Shown: positions 16,441 through 26,285 of the stretch, piece by piece
How the letters are laid out: each line of letters opens with the position of its first letter
How positions within the stretch are numbered: the stretch's first letter is position 1
NCBI GenBank assembly: GCA_903822425.1
Contig: CAIJOY010000029.1
Span: 20,544 to 84,543 of the forward strand
From: an uncultured Actinomycetes bacterium
GTDB lineage: Bacteria; Actinomycetota; Actinomycetes; Nanopelagicales; Nanopelagicaceae
Direction: 5' to 3'
Length of the DNA: 64,000 bases
Position numbers and translations under genes: made by a program
The notes under the pieces: generated by a model
What the model saw: the letters and a program-made list of their open reading frames with translations, nothing else
Told to the model about the DNA's origin: nothing
Databases searched by the model: none

Positions 16441-17433
16441 ATGGAAAGAACTCTCTTCGCGATACCCAATGCGATCCCCATGGTTGCTCTGCTTGGCGCT
16501 GCCGATGTAAATCTAAGAATTATCGAAGAGGCTTTTCCTGCGCTTTCAATCACGGTGCGTGGCAATGAAATATCTTTTTCTGGAAAATTAGAAGAAGGCG
16601 CACGCCTTGAAGCCCTTATCAACGAACTCCTTGTCGTTATTCGATCTGGTCAAGTTTTATCAACCGATCTTGTGACTCGTTCAATTTCTATGCTGGAACA
16701 TGTTCCTCAAGAACATCCAGCAGAGGTTCTTTCTCTTAACATCGTGAGCAATCGCGGTCGAAGCATTCGCCCAAAAACTGCCAATCAGAAGCATTATGTT
16801 GATGCAATTGATGAAAATACGATTACTTTTGGAATTGGTCCGGCAGGAACAGGAAAAACTTATTTGGCGATGGCTATGGCGATTTCGGCTTTGCAAGCTA
16901 AAAGTGTGAATCGTATTATTTTGACTCGTCCTGCTGTTGAGGCCGGTGAGCACTTAGGCTTTCTACCTGGAACGCTTTCGGAGAAGATAGACCCTTACCT
17001 CCGTCCGCTCTTTGATGCCCTGCATGACATGATCGACCAAGACTCGATTCCTCGCTTGATGCAAACTGGCATTATCGAAGTTGCTCCGTTGGCATATATG
17101 CGAGGGCGCACACTTAATGACGCTTTCATCATCCTTGATGAAGCGCAGAACACATCTCCCGAGCAAATGAAGATGTTTCTTACTCGTTTAGGATTTGGAT
17201 CCAAGATGGTAATCACAGGCGATGTCACCCAGATTGATCTTCCATCTGGACAGAAATCTGGTTTGAATGTCATCCGAGATATTTTGACAGGCCTAGATGA
17301 CATTGCCTTTATTGATTTATCTGCTCACGATGTTATCCGCAATAGCTTGGTGGGAGATATCGTCGAAGCTTATGGAAAGTTTGACGAACTTCGAGCAGCA
17401 AGTGCTCCACGCCAGCTACGTCCTGGCAAATAA
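16441..17433 (+). CDS. phoH: PhoH-like ATPase
   Basis: 330 residues. Walker A GPAGTGKTYLAM near residue 137 and Walker B ILDEAQN near 238, as in the PhoH/PhoL family of cytoplasmic ATPases linked to RNA metabolism. A KH-like N-terminal region (ITVRGNEISFSG) precedes it. Start ATG 16441 is chosen because it avoids overlap with the HIT gene and has a -10 box just upstream. Followed by ybeY after 3 bases, the usual partnership. Confidence 0.93.
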   Translation: MERTLFAIPNAIPMVALLGAADVNLRIIEEAFPALSITVRGNEISFSGKLEEGARLEALINELLVVIRSGQVLSTDLVTRSISMLEHVPQEHPAEVLSLNIVSNRGRSIRPKTANQKHYVDAIDENTITFGIGPAGTGKTYLAMAMAISALQAKSVNRIILTRPAVEAGEHLGFLPGTLSEKIDPYLRPLFDALHDMIDQDSIPRLMQTGIIEVAPLAYMRGRTLNDAFIILDEAQNTSPEQMKMFLTRLGFGSKMVITGDVTQIDLPSGQKSGLNVIRDILTGLDDIAFIDLSAHDVIRNSLVGDIVEAYGKFDELRAASAPRQLRPGK

Positions 17434-17436
17434 CTT

Positions 17437-17871
17437 ATGAGTGTTGAGTTAGATAATCGCTCAAAGATCGGGTGCGCAAGCGCCAATCTTGAATCTTTGT
17501 TGAACTTTTCACTTGCAGAGCTAGGTTTGCACCCAGAATGCGAACTCAACCTTCTCTTAGTCGATGAAGATGAAATGACTGATCTACATATTAAGTGGAT
17601 GAATGAACCCGGACCCACCGACGTACTTTCATTCCCAATGGATGAAGTAGAACCCGGGTGGAGTGAAATCGCTATTTTAGGTGACATAGTTCTTTGTCCT
17701 GCCGTTGCTGCAAGGCAAGCATCAGATGCTGGACATTCCGTAGAACATGAGTTAGCAATTTTGAGCGTGCATGGACTCCTTCATATCGTTGGTTATGATC
17801 ATCTTCTCAAAGAAGAAGAGGAAGAGATGTTTTCCCTGCAAGAATCGTTAGTGAAACGGTGGAGCAAATGA
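17437..17871 (+). CDS. ybeY: Endoribonuclease YbeY
   Basis: Single-strand endoribonuclease for 16S rRNA maturation. 144 residues with the zinc motif HGLLHIVGYDH near residue 111. Its stop overlaps the ATG of the next gene (ATGA). Confidence 0.95.
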   Translation: MSVELDNRSKIGCASANLESLLNFSLAELGLHPECELNLLLVDEDEMTDLHIKWMNEPGPTDVLSFPMDEVEPGWSEIAILGDIVLCPAVAARQASDAGHSVEHELAILSVHGLLHIVGYDHLLKEEEEEMFSLQESLVKRWSK

Positions 17872-19154
17872 TTTGGCTTCATGTACTCCTCATCATTGTC
17901 TTGCTGGCGATTGCTGGATTTCTCGCAGGAAGTGAATCAGCTTTGACCTCGATTTCTCGCGTCATGGTGGAGGAACTTGAAGGCCATCGCGGTGGTAAAT
18001 CTTTGCGCCGCGTCAGTAAAGATCCAGCCCGATACCTCAATGTTGTTCTCTTAGTGCGCAAAGCCGCCGAACTTTCTGCAACAGTTTTACTTGCAGTCAT
18101 TATGTTTGCACGACTAGATGGAGCTATCGCGCTGAGTCTTACGGTAATAATTATGGTGATTGCTTCCTACGTCATAGTCGGTGTCGGACCGCGCACTTTA
18201 GGAAAGCAAAATCCGCGAAATTGGGCACCCATTGGCGCGGTCGTCGCAGTTTTTCTTGCAAGTATTTTGAGTCCGATTACCTCGTTGTTGATTGCAGTCG
18301 GAAATGCAATCACGCCCGGGAAAGGTTTTCGTCATGGCCCATTCGCAAATGAAGCAGAACTGCGCGATTTAATGGATCAAGCTCACGAGCGCGGCTTAGT
18401 TGAATCAGATGAGCACGAAATGATTCACTCTGTATTTGAGTTGGGTGACACTTTGGTGCGTGAGTTAATGGTTCCTCGCACTCAAATGGTCTGGATTGAA
18501 AAAGATAAATCGTTGCGACAAGCTCTTTCCTTAGCGCTGCGGTCAGGTTTTTCTCGAGTGCCCGTCATTGGCGAGGATATCGATAACATCATCGGTTTGG
18601 CTTACGTTAAAGATTTAGCCAAGCGCACATTGGATCATCACGATTCCGAGCAGAATGAAAACGTAGAGCAACATATGCGTCTAGCAACCTTTGTGCCTGA
18701 AAATATGATGGCGGCGGAGCTGCTTAAGCAGATGCAACGCGACCAGATTCACTTGGCGATAGTCGTTGATGAATATGGTGGAACTGCTGGCATCATCACC
18801 ATCGAAGATATTCTTGAAGAAATTGTGGGAGAAATCGAAGATGAGTTTGATGATGGAGAAGATCCGTTTGTTTGGCTAAGTGAGGATAAGGCTCGCGCTC
18901 AAGCTGGTATTCATGTGGAAGATCTCGCGCAAGAATTGAAAATTACTATCGCCGAACAGGATTATCACGATGTTGATTCCATCGGTGGAATGATGGCAAA
19001 GAAGCTAGGAAGAGTTCCTATTCCTGGAAGCACGATTAGCTTGCATGGATGGAGTATTACTGCTGAGCGCCCTATTGGACGTCGACGCAGAATTAGCAGC
19101 GTTCTTGTTGTCCGTGAAGCCAGCGCGACGAATGATGAAATAATCGCGCTCTAA
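17868..19154 (+). CDS. Hemolysin C/CorC family membrane protein (DUF21-CBS-CorC)
   Basis: 428 residues: an N-terminal DUF21 domain with three to four membrane helices, two CBS domains (about residues 200-330, e.g. [15 protein letters not shown] and [20 protein letters not shown]) and a C-terminal CorC/HlyC domain. The family is tied to magnesium/cobalt homeostasis. ATG 17868 overlaps the ybeY stop; GTG 17859 is the alternative. In many actinobacteria era follows; here it does not. Confidence 0.9.
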   Translation: MIWLHVLLIIVLLAIAGFLAGSESALTSISRVMVEELEGHRGGKSLRRVSKDPARYLNVVLLVRKAAELSATVLLAVIMFARLDGAIALSLTVIIMVIASYVIVGVGPRTLGKQNPRNWAPIGAVVAVFLASILSPITSLLIAVGNAITPGKGFRHGPFANEAELRDLMDQAHERGLVESDEHEMIHSVFELGDTLVRELMVPRTQMVWIEKDKSLRQALSLALRSGFSRVPVIGEDIDNIIGLAYVKDLAKRTLDHHDSEQNENVEQHMRLATFVPENMMAAELLKQMQRDQIHLAIVVDEYGGTAGIITIEDILEEIVGEIEDEFDDGEDPFVWLSEDKARAQAGIHVEDLAQELKITIAEQDYHDVDSIGGMMAKKLGRVPIPGSTISLHGWSITAERPIGRRRRISSVLVVREASATNDEIIAL

Positions 19155-19161
19155 GGCGCGA

Positions 19162-19173
19162 TACTCTTGGCCT
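19162..19173 (+). promoter_or_regulatory. Leaderless -10 box of FAA hydrolase gene
   Basis: TACTCT (19162-19167) ends six bases before ATG 19174. Confidence 0.5.
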
Positions 19174-19971
19174 ATGCGTATTGTTCGTTTTTCTCCAGCA
19201 GCAGCTGATCCCAATCTAGATTTAGGACAGGATCCGTTATTCGGGCTGCTCAATGATGATGACACGATTGCTGTTATCGCTGGAGATCCGCTTTATGCGG
19301 GAATTGCTCCCACAGGCAAAGCAGTCCCGCTTTCACAAGTTCGTTTGTTAGCGCCAGTATTGCCTCGCAGTAAAGTTGTCTGCATTGGGAAAAATTATGC
19401 CGATCACGCAAAAGAGATGGGCGGAGAGGTGCCCACCGAACCAGTCATATTTCTTAAGCCCAATACATCTGTCATCGGCCCTGGCGACACAATCGTTTGG
19501 CCGGCTATGAGTGATCGTGTGGATCACGAAGCAGAACTTGCCATCGTTATTGGACGAATTTGCAAAGATGTTCCTAAGGAGCGCTACGCAGATGTGATCT
19601 TTGGCTATACCTTAGGAAACGATGTGACGGCGCGGGATCTGCAAAAGAAAGATGGTCAGTGGACTCGAGCAAAAGGTTTTGACACTTTCTGCCCACTTGG
19701 ACCTTGGATTGATACTCATTTTCAGCCAGGTGATCAGGCAATCACAGCCACACTTAACGGAGAAGTAAAACAATCTGGAAAGCTCTCTGACATGATTTTC
19801 GATATTCCAACAATCATTAATTTTGTTTCGCGAGTAATGACTTTACTTCCGGGAGATGTGATTCTCACAGGTACTCCTGCCGGAATTGGCCCGATGCCTG
19901 AGAAATCAACGGTTACTGTGGCCATTGAAGGACTTGGCGCTCTGACCAATAAGGTAAGCAATCATGGTTAA
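19174..19971 (+). CDS. Fumarylacetoacetate hydrolase family protein
   Basis: 265 residues with the C-terminal FAH catalytic domain. Metal-binding signatures [11 protein letters not shown] and [10 protein letters not shown] are clear, preceded by [14 protein letters not shown]. The family covers acylpyruvases, oxaloacetate decarboxylases and hydratases; the exact substrate cannot be read. It overlaps gltX by 8 bases, an arrangement also known from mycobacteria (Rv2993c-gltS). Confidence 0.9.
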   Translation: MRIVRFSPAAADPNLDLGQDPLFGLLNDDDTIAVIAGDPLYAGIAPTGKAVPLSQVRLLAPVLPRSKVVCIGKNYADHAKEMGGEVPTEPVIFLKPNTSVIGPGDTIVWPAMSDRVDHEAELAIVIGRICKDVPKERYADVIFGYTLGNDVTARDLQKKDGQWTRAKGFDTFCPLGPWIDTHFQPGDQAITATLNGEVKQSGKLSDMIFDIPTIINFVSRVMTLLPGDVILTGTPAGIGPMPEKSTVTVAIEGLGALTNKVSNHG

Positions 19972-21424
19972 GTCACAAGTACGAGTTCGTTTTGCTCCCT
20001 CACCTACGGGAGACCTTCATGTTGGCAATATTCGCACTGCGCTCTTTGACTGGGCTTATGCCAGACATACCGGCGGCACATTCCTTTTTCGGATTGAAGA
20101 TACTGACACTACGCGCGTTACTGATGAATACATTGCCGCAGCGATTGATACGTTGCGCTGGCTTGGCTTGCAATGGGATGAAGGTCCAGAAGTTGGTGGC
20201 GAATACGGACCATATTTGCAATCACAGCGCATGGATATTTATGCTCATTGGGCAGCAAAGTTCATAGAGCAAAAAGATGCTTATCATTGCTATTGCACAC
20301 CTGCTGAGTTAGAAGCAGTGCGCGAAGCCCAAAGAGCTTCCAATCAAGCACCTGGCTACAACGGACAATGCCGTGATTTAACTGCCGAACAAGTGGCTGC
20401 CTACAAGGCGCAGGGTAGGGAATCTGTTGTGCGTATGCGCATGCCAGATGGCAGTACTACTTTTGTAGATGCTATTCGCGGCGAAGTTTCATTTGAGCAT
20501 AAGTTTGTTCCGGACTTTGTTCTCGTCCGCGGTGATGGATCCCCCCTTTATACATTGGCCGTTGCGGTAGATGATATTTTGATGAAAGTTACCCATGTTC
20601 TGCGCGGTGAAGATCTACTTTCCTCCACCCCACGCCAAATTCGGGTCTACCAAGCAATGGGTGTCGCACTTGATGATTACCCAACTTTTGCCCACTTACC
20701 TTTTGTCATGGGTCAAGACAATGCTAAATTATCTAAGCGCAACGGCGAAGTTTCTATCGCTTGGTATCGCGAAGCTGGATTTTTGCCAGAGGCGATCTGT
20801 AACTATTTAGCACTTCTGGGTTGGTCTCCTGGAGATGATCGCGAGAACATCACGATGAAGGAGCTCACCGAATTATTTACGGTAGAGCGAGTCAATAGCT
20901 CACCTGCTCGCTTTGACATGAAGAAACTCGAAGCAATCAACGGGGATAAGATTCGCGCTCTATCCCTAGAGGAATTTCTCAAATGGGCACTTCCATTTTT
21001 ATTGAATTCTAAAGTGATTTCTGGCACCGATGCTGAGATCGCACTTGTTAAATCGGCACTGCCGATTATCCAGGAGCGCATCACACGTTTAAGTGAAGTG
21101 CCTGCGATGTTGAAGTTTCTGTTTGTAAAAGATTTTGCAGTAGAAAGTGAATCACTATCTAAGGTGACTGATGCGGCATCTAAGGAAGTACTAAAGCGAA
21201 CTTTGGCAGACTTAACACCGCTCACAGAGTGGACACATTCAACGGTTGAAGCAGTCCTTCGCGCATCTCTGATTGAAGAACTTGGCCTTAAGCCCCGCAT
21301 CGCATTTGGTTCGGTACGTATTGCAGTCACCGGTAGCACCGTTTCGCCACCGTTATTTGAATCGATGGAGTTATTGGGCAAGGCAGCCTGTTTGGAGCGA
21401 ATTTCCTCGGCTCTTACGCTCTAA
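19964..21424 (+). CDS. gltX: Glutamate-tRNA ligase
   Basis: 486 residues, class I synthetase. The HIGH-type motif is in [20 protein letters not shown] and the KMSKS-type motif is [10 protein letters not shown]. It starts at ATG 19964 within the end of the FAA gene. Immediately downstream are tRNA-Gln and tRNA-Glu; in actinobacteria this enzyme is usually non-discriminating and charges both, with GatCAB correcting Glu-tRNA-Gln. GatCAB is not in this window. Confidence 0.96.
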   Translation: MVKSQVRVRFAPSPTGDLHVGNIRTALFDWAYARHTGGTFLFRIEDTDTTRVTDEYIAAAIDTLRWLGLQWDEGPEVGGEYGPYLQSQRMDIYAHWAAKFIEQKDAYHCYCTPAELEAVREAQRASNQAPGYNGQCRDLTAEQVAAYKAQGRESVVRMRMPDGSTTFVDAIRGEVSFEHKFVPDFVLVRGDGSPLYTLAVAVDDILMKVTHVLRGEDLLSSTPRQIRVYQAMGVALDDYPTFAHLPFVMGQDNAKLSKRNGEVSIAWYREAGFLPEAICNYLALLGWSPGDDRENITMKELTELFTVERVNSSPARFDMKKLEAINGDKIRALSLEEFLKWALPFLLNSKVISGTDAEIALVKSALPIIQERITRLSEVPAMLKFLFVKDFAVESESLSKVTDAASKEVLKRTLADLTPLTEWTHSTVEAVLRASLIEELGLKPRIAFGSVRIAVTGSTVSPPLFESMELLGKAACLERISSALTL

Positions 21425-21453
21425 TTTCTGCGGTATTCTTGCGCACGCCTTCT

Positions 21454-21525
21454 TGGGGTATGGGGTAATTGGCAGCCCTGCTGATTCTGGTTCAGTAAGT
21501 CTAGGTTCGAGTCCTGGTACCCCAG
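21454..21525 (+). tRNA. tRNA-Gln (anticodon CTG)
   Basis: 72 bases folding as a cloverleaf: acceptor TGGGGTA/TACCCCA, anticodon stem GCTGA/TCAGT with loop TTCTGGT (anticodon CTG), T arm CTAGG-TTCGAGT-CCTGG, discriminator G. The CCA end is not encoded. Confidence 0.95.
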
Positions 21526-21558
21526 CGCACTATAGTTCCACCACAACTCAATAAGCAC

Positions 21559-21631
21559 GGCCCCGTCGTCTAGCGGCCTAGGACTCTGGCTTCTCAAGTC
21601 AGCTACGAGGGTTCGAATCCCTTCGGGGCTA
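21559..21631 (+). tRNA. tRNA-Glu (anticodon CTC)
   Basis: 73 bases: acceptor GGCCCCG/CGGGGCT, anticodon stem CTGGC/GTCAG with loop TTCTCAA (anticodon CTC), T arm GAGGG-TTCGAAT-CCCTT, discriminator A. The CCA end is not encoded. It lies 33 bases after tRNA-Gln and is probably cotranscribed with gltX. Confidence 0.95.
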
Positions 21632-21655
21632 CACATCTTTATTTGCACTTGCTTC

Positions 21656-21667
21656 TACACTCCATAC
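21656..21667 (+). promoter_or_regulatory. Leaderless -10 box of DinB-like gene
   Basis: TACACT (21656-21661) ends six bases before ATG 21668. Confidence 0.5.
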
Positions 21668-22132
21668 ATGGAGATCATCGAATACGCGCATAACTATCAA
21701 TCAGCAACTCAATATTTTGAAAAACTAGTTTCCCGTCTAAGTGCAAAAGATTTAGACAAAGGCGAATCGGGGGAATGGACTCCTCGCCAAGTCATTCATC
21801 ACATGGCCGATAGTGAGGCCCAGTCTTATGCTCGCATTCGCCGCCTTGTCGCTGAGCCCGAGGGCTCAGTCATCCAAGGCTATGACGAAGGTCTTTGGGC
21901 GCAAAGCCACATCCTTGGTTATACCGAACTCCCAGTGGAAAATTCGTTAGCGATATTTTCATCTGTTCGAGCAGGCTCTCTTGAAATTATCAAGCGCTTA
22001 TCATTAGCAGATCTTGAACGATTCGGTCAGCATACCGAGGCAGGTAAGTACACGATTGCTAAATGGTTGCAGACCTACACCAATCATCCACAAGACCACG
22101 GTGGACAGATTGAGAAAGTGATTAATAATTAA
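21668..22132 (+). CDS. DinB family protein
   Basis: 154 residues, a four-helix-bundle putative metalloenzyme. Metal-ligand histidines are visible in VIHHMADSE (near residue 46) and in NHPQDHGGQI near the C-terminus. Members include mycothiol or bacillithiol transferases and many unknowns; no substrate can be assigned. The end abuts the reading frame of the FUSC gene. Confidence 0.85.
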   Translation: MEIIEYAHNYQSATQYFEKLVSRLSAKDLDKGESGEWTPRQVIHHMADSEAQSYARIRRLVAEPEGSVIQGYDEGLWAQSHILGYTELPVENSLAIFSSVRAGSLEIIKRLSLADLERFGQHTEAGKYTIAKWLQTYTNHPQDHGGQIEKVINN

Positions 22133-22244
22133 GGTTCCAGAAATAGCTAAGAAGTTCGTCCGATTATTTACTAGCCGACGAGCTTGGGTTCAGCAGATCG
22201 TTGTAACTGCTGCAGCTGCGGCAACTGCTTGGCAAGTAGGTGAT

Positions 22245-23333
22245 TTGCTCTACAAAAATGGTGGTCTAGTTGCCGCGATAGTTGCAAGTTTGACTGTGCG
22301 TATCTCCTTACACAAGTCGACCCGCGAAGGTTTTGGACAACTTCTGGGTACATCGATGGGAGTTGCAGTTGCTTTTCTCAGTATTGGAATTTTTGGTTTC
22401 GGAGTAATTACTGTTGGAGTTACCGTGCTTTTGTGTTCGGTTGCAGCTCGAGCTCTTCACTTAGGAGAAGTTGCATCCATCAACGTTCCAGTAACTGCCC
22501 TTATTGTCATTGGTCCAGGAATTACTGAAAATAATGCAGTGCATCGTTTAGGTTCCACCTTGGTAGGTGCTGCAGTAGCAATTCTTTTCTCTTATTGGGC
22601 ACATCCCAAGTCACCTGCTGGTCGTACTATCGACCAAATTGCATCATTGGGTTTGCGCTCAGCCAAGTTGCTCGGGATTATGTCCGAAGGAGTTGCCGCA
22701 GGTTTTACTCAAGAACAGGCGGGGGATTGGTTGGCAAAAGCGCGTTTATTAGTAGAGGAAATTCCTCGAGTCCGCGCGCAAGCGCTAGAAGCACGCACTT
22801 TTGCCAAATGGTTTCCAACCGCTGAACTTGATGAAGCCGAAGAATTATATTCTCGCGGTGTTGCAGTAGAACATACGGTTGTTCAGGTGCGCACGATTGC
22901 ACGTACTCTTTTTGATTCTGCAGTTGACGGCGGAATTCCTCAATCCACTACACGCAAAATCGCTGAAGCTCTATCTGCTGCTAGCTATGCTATTAGTGCC
23001 AATGTTGGCGTATTGTTAGATGATGGAGCCGGGCAAGGTGACCCACTGTTGACCGAAGACATGCGAAGTGCGGGAGCTGCACTAGTTGACTTGCTCATAG
23101 ATGGCTCATCTAAGTCTGATCCAGAACAAATGGTTCGTAGCATGTCATTAGTCAGTAATTTAGATCGTATTGCCGACTCTCTTGATCAGTCTTCCCCTGC
23201 CTTACATGATGTTGCAGTGCCAAGTGAACCAGCAGGGTCCAAAGTATTATCACTTTCGCCCTTGGAACAAGGTCGCAATTGGCGCAAACGAATTCGCAAA
23301 GTTATTCCGAAGAGATTACGTAAGTACCTTTAA
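22245..23333 (+). CDS. FUSC/aromatic acid exporter (ArAE, DUF939-like) family membrane protein
   Basis: At least 362 residues: an N-terminal block of about five to six membrane helices (for example LVAAIVASLTVRISLHKSTREGF split around residue 8-30) and a long helical cytoplasmic domain rich in Ala/Glu, as in FUSC proteins thought to export aromatic or other organic acids. The first canonical start is TTG 22245, but the frame is open from 22122 and encodes a plausible first cytoplasmic/membrane segment ending QQIVVTAAAAATAWQVGD. The real start may be ATT 22128, overlapping the DinB stop. Convergent with and overlapping the IclR gene by 4 bases. Confidence 0.8.
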   Translation: MLYKNGGLVAAIVASLTVRISLHKSTREGFGQLLGTSMGVAVAFLSIGIFGFGVITVGVTVLLCSVAARALHLGEVASINVPVTALIVIGPGITENNAVHRLGSTLVGAAVAILFSYWAHPKSPAGRTIDQIASLGLRSAKLLGIMSEGVAAGFTQEQAGDWLAKARLLVEEIPRVRAQALEARTFAKWFPTAELDEAEELYSRGVAVEHTVVQVRTIARTLFDSAVDGGIPQSTTRKIAEALSAASYAISANVGVLLDDGAGQGDPLLTEDMRSAGAALVDLLIDGSSKSDPEQMVRSMSLVSNLDRIADSLDQSSPALHDVAVPSEPAGSKVLSLSPLEQGRNWRKRIRKVIPKRLRKYL

Positions 23334-24046
23334 GAGTTTTTTATATATTCTGAAAGCCGTGCCGCTGTAGCTGCAACAGATGCTGCATGTAATCTTCCAG
23401 GTTGTCTGCCTAGACGTTCCATAGGTCCGCTAATGCCAACAGCAGCGATTACCCGATTGTTGGGTCCGCGTACGGGAGCCGATACTGATGCAACTCCAGC
23501 TTCGCGCTCTCCGACACTTTGAGCCCAGCCGCGACGTCTGACAGCAGCTAACTGAGCGGCAGTGAAGCGAGCGTTGGTTAGACCGCGATGAATGCGTTCA
23601 GAATCTTCCCACGCCAATAAAATCTGCGCACCAGATCCTGCTTGCATCGTAAGTGCTGCACCAACTGGAACTGAATCGCGAAGTCCTGAAAGTCTTTCGG
23701 CAACGGCAACACAGATTCGTACATCACCTTGTCGGCGGTATAACTGTGCACTTTCACCCGTTGCATCGCGCAACGCAGCAAGGGCAGGAGCTGCTGCAGC
23801 AAGTAAACGATCTTCACCGGCAGCGGCAGCTAATTCTCCCGAGCGAAGACCTAAGATGAATCGACCTGATAGATCGCGTGCGACAAGGCGATGAAATTCA
23901 AGGGCGACGGCTAATCGATGAGCTGTTGGGCGGGCAATTCCGGTGGCCGCTACGAGTTCGGCAAGTGAATGTGGGCCTGATTCCAGAGTGCTCAAGATTG
24001 CTACGGCTTTATCTAATACGCCGACTCCGCTATTCTTCTTGTCCAC
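23330..24046 (-). CDS. ndgR: IclR family regulator of leuCD (NdgR/LtbR type)
   Basis: 238 residues: N-terminal winged helix (LDKAVAILSTLESGPHSLAE, then TGIARPTAHRLAVAL) and a C-terminal IclR effector domain. Sequence and position divergent from leuCD match NdgR/LtbR, the actinobacterial regulator of leucine and other amino-acid genes. It starts at GTG 24046; TAGTAT lies six bases before it, so its message would be leaderless. A perfect palindrome between the two genes is the probable binding site. Confidence 0.9.
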   Translation of the reverse strand: MDKKNSGVGVLDKAVAILSTLESGPHSLAELVAATGIARPTAHRLAVALEFHRLVARDLSGRFILGLRSGELAAAAGEDRLLAAAAPALAALRDATGESAQLYRRQGDVRICVAVAERLSGLRDSVPVGAALTMQAGSGAQILLAWEDSERIHRGLTNARFTAAQLAAVRRRGWAQSVGEREAGVASVSAPVRGPNNRVIAAVGISGPMERLGRQPGRLHAASVAATAARLSEYIKNS

Positions 24047-24058
24047 GATGCAATACTA
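24047..24058 (-). promoter_or_regulatory. Leaderless -10 box of ndgR
   Basis: On the minus strand TAGTAT (24053-24058) ends six bases before the GTG start at 24046. Confidence 0.5.
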
Positions 24059-24079
24059 GCATCTCAACTGTTGAGATGC
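24059..24079. promoter_or_regulatory. Palindromic operator between ndgR and leuC
   Basis: GCATCTCAAC (24059-24068), a central T, then GTTGAGATGC (24070-24079): perfect 10-base arms. It touches the ndgR -10 box and contains TTGAGA (24071-24076), which could be the leuC -35 with TAGGTG at 24094-24099. One protein dimer here could control both genes. Confidence 0.7.
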
Positions 24080-24107
24080 GCAAATCGAATGTGTAGGTGC
24101 AAACGCG

Positions 24108-25499
24108 ATGGGCAAGACTTTAGCCGAGAAGATTTGGCAGGAGCATGTTGTACATAGTGCTGCCGGTGAACCGGATCTGCTCTACATCGACTTACACCTC
24201 ATTCATGAAGTAACCAGCGCTCAAGCATTTGATGGACTGCGCTTATCTGGACGCAAAGTTCGTCGCACCGATCTAACAATTGCGACTGAAGATCACAACA
24301 CTCCAACACTCAATATTGACCTACCAATTGCTGATCCTGTTTCAAAATTACAAGTTGATACCTTGCGCAACAACTGTGCTGAATTTGGCGTGCGCATCCA
24401 TTCTTTAGGCGATATTGATCAAGGAATTGTCCACGTCGTGGGACCTCAATTAGGTCTAACACAACCAGGGATGACGATTGTCTGTGGAGATTCACACACA
24501 TCCACACACGGGGCATTTGGAGCACTGGCTTTTGGAATCGGCACCAGCGAAGTAGAACACGTGCTTGCAACCCAAACATTGCCTCTTGTGCGCCCAAAAA
24601 CCATGGCGATAAACGTTGAAGGAACTTTGAAGCCGGGTGTGACAAGCAAAGATATTATCTTGGCCATTATTGCCAAAATTGGAACAGGTGGCGGCCAAGG
24701 TTATGTTCTGGAATATCGCGGAAGCGCTATTCGTGCATTGTCCATGGAAAGTCGCATGACCGTGTGCAACATGTCTATCGAAGCAGGAGCTCGTGCAGGT
24801 CTGATCGCCCCTGATGAGAAGACATTTGCATATATCAAGGGGAAAGCCCACGCACCGCAAGATTGGGATGCAGCGATGATGTATTGGTCAACGTTGTTTA
24901 CCGATGCTGATGCAAAATTTGATGTTGAAGTTAACATCAATGCAGATGAATTGGCGCCTTTTGTAACGTGGGGAACCAACCCTGCTCAAGGTGCGCCATT
25001 GAATTCGAGAGTCCCAAACCCAGCCGATATCAAGGATTTAGAGGAGCGCGGAGCAGCAGAACGAGCACTTGTCTATATGAATCTCACTGCTGGAATGCCG
25101 CTCAAAGATATCTCAATCGATACGGTTTTCTTAGGTTCTTGCACCAATGGTCGCATTGAAGATTTACGCTTGGCAGCATCAATTATCGAAGGCAAAAAGA
25201 TTGCGCCAACATTGCGCATGCTTGTTGTTCCTGGATCGGCTCGCGTTCGTTTACAAGCAGAAGCAGAAGGCCTGGATAAGGTTTTTCTTGCCGCTGGAGC
25301 TGAATGGCGCAATGCCGGATGCTCCATGTGCCTTGGCATGAACCCTGATCAACTGGCAGTAGGGGAGCGATCGGCATCTACAAGTAACCGTAACTTTGAA
25401 GGACGACAGGGTAAAGGTGGTCGTACCCACTTGGTCAGTCCACTGGTTGCAGCAGCAACTGCGATACGTGGAACACTTTCTTCACCGGCAGATCTCTAG
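24108..25499 (+). CDS. leuC: 3-isopropylmalate dehydratase large subunit
   Basis: 463 residues, aconitase superfamily, leucine biosynthesis. Fe-S cysteines occur in [12 protein letters not shown] near residue 345 and in the [10 protein letters not shown] motif near residue 405-414; [13 protein letters not shown] is also conserved. The predicted -10 TAGGTG is about 9 bases from ATG 24108, so the leader is very short. leuD follows after 12 bases. Confidence 0.97.
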   Translation: MGKTLAEKIWQEHVVHSAAGEPDLLYIDLHLIHEVTSAQAFDGLRLSGRKVRRTDLTIATEDHNTPTLNIDLPIADPVSKLQVDTLRNNCAEFGVRIHSLGDIDQGIVHVVGPQLGLTQPGMTIVCGDSHTSTHGAFGALAFGIGTSEVEHVLATQTLPLVRPKTMAINVEGTLKPGVTSKDIILAIIAKIGTGGGQGYVLEYRGSAIRALSMESRMTVCNMSIEAGARAGLIAPDEKTFAYIKGKAHAPQDWDAAMMYWSTLFTDADAKFDVEVNINADELAPFVTWGTNPAQGAPLNSRVPNPADIKDLEERGAAERALVYMNLTAGMPLKDISIDTVFLGSCTNGRIEDLRLAASIIEGKKIAPTLRMLVVPGSARVRLQAEAEGLDKVFLAAGAEWRNAGCSMCLGMNPDQLAVGERSASTSNRNFEGRQGKGGRTHLVSPLVAAATAIRGTLSSPADL

Positions 25500-25511
25500 G
25501 GGAAATCAGAC

Positions 25512-26111
25512 ATGGATAAATTTGTCACTCATACTGGTAATGCCGTTCCACTACGTCGTAGCAATGTTGATACCGATCAGATCATCCCTGCTGTCTATTT
25601 AAAACGAGTCACACGCTCGGGATTTGAAGATGGCCTCTTTGCTGCTTGGCGCAGTGATCCAGAATTTATTCTTAACAAACAACCCTATACACACGGCACA
25701 ATTTTGGTTGCTGGAGTGGATTTTGGAACCGGCTCATCTCGCGAACATGCCGTCTGGGCACTACAGAATTACGGTTTCAAAGTAATTATCTCCAGTCGGT
25801 TTGCAGATATTTTCCGTGGGAACTCGGCTAAAGGCGGATTGCTCACTGTTGTCTTGCCTCAAAGTGAGATCGAATCACTGTGGGATGCAATCGATGCCAA
25901 TCCAGAACTGCCAGTCACGGTGGACCTGGATGCGAAAATTGTGAGTTACAACGCTGCAAAAGTGGGGTTTGAAATCGATGACTACACCCGCTGGAGATTA
26001 ATGGAAGGGCTTGATGACATTGGTTTGACGCTCAAATCTCTTGATTCCATTGATAAATTCGAGAATTCTCGTCCGTTATTTAAACCGCGCACTCAAACCC
26101 TCAACGATTAG
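25512..26111 (+). CDS. leuD: 3-isopropylmalate dehydratase small subunit
   Basis: 199 residues, the swivel domain partner of Leu[17 protein letters not shown] near the N-terminus and [15 protein letters not shown] carry the family's substrate-binding residues. AGGGG precedes ATG 25512. The stop region contains a 6-bp stem, CTCAAC/GTTGAG (26100-26116), too weak for a confident terminator. Confidence 0.97.
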   Translation: MDKFVTHTGNAVPLRRSNVDTDQIIPAVYLKRVTRSGFEDGLFAAWRSDPEFILNKQPYTHGTILVAGVDFGTGSSREHAVWALQNYGFKVIISSRFADIFRGNSAKGGLLTVVLPQSEIESLWDAIDANPELPVTVDLDAKIVSYNAAKVGFEIDDYTRWRLMEGLDDIGLTLKSLDSIDKFENSRPLFKPRTQTLND

Positions 26112-26239
26112 TTGAGAGATTTGTAGCGTTAAATAAGGGTTTTTCTGTTGTTGATGCAATTATCTCGAAAAATAAAAAGAGGGCGACACGCGCAGGTGAT
26201 GATGGACTCGCGCTCATTAGTTGCGTAACTTATAAACAC

Positions 26240-26271
26240 GTTAAGCAATTGCTTAACTTTTACGCGTAAAA
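26240..26271. promoter_or_regulatory. Two abutting perfect palindromes in the HU leader
   Basis: GTTAAGCAATTGCTTAAC (26240-26257) is a perfect 18-base palindrome and TTTTACGCGTAAAA (26258-26271) a perfect 14-base one, with no gap. The AAGGGG ribosome site (26274-26279) follows immediately. They could be DNA operators or RNA stems governing HU translation. Confidence 0.6.
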
Positions 26272-26285
26272 ATAAGGGGAATTTG

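Noticed and set aside
20803..21381. Minus-strand frame of 192 codons inside gltX
   Set aside because: Shadow of gltX; composition typical of antisense, no family resemblance.
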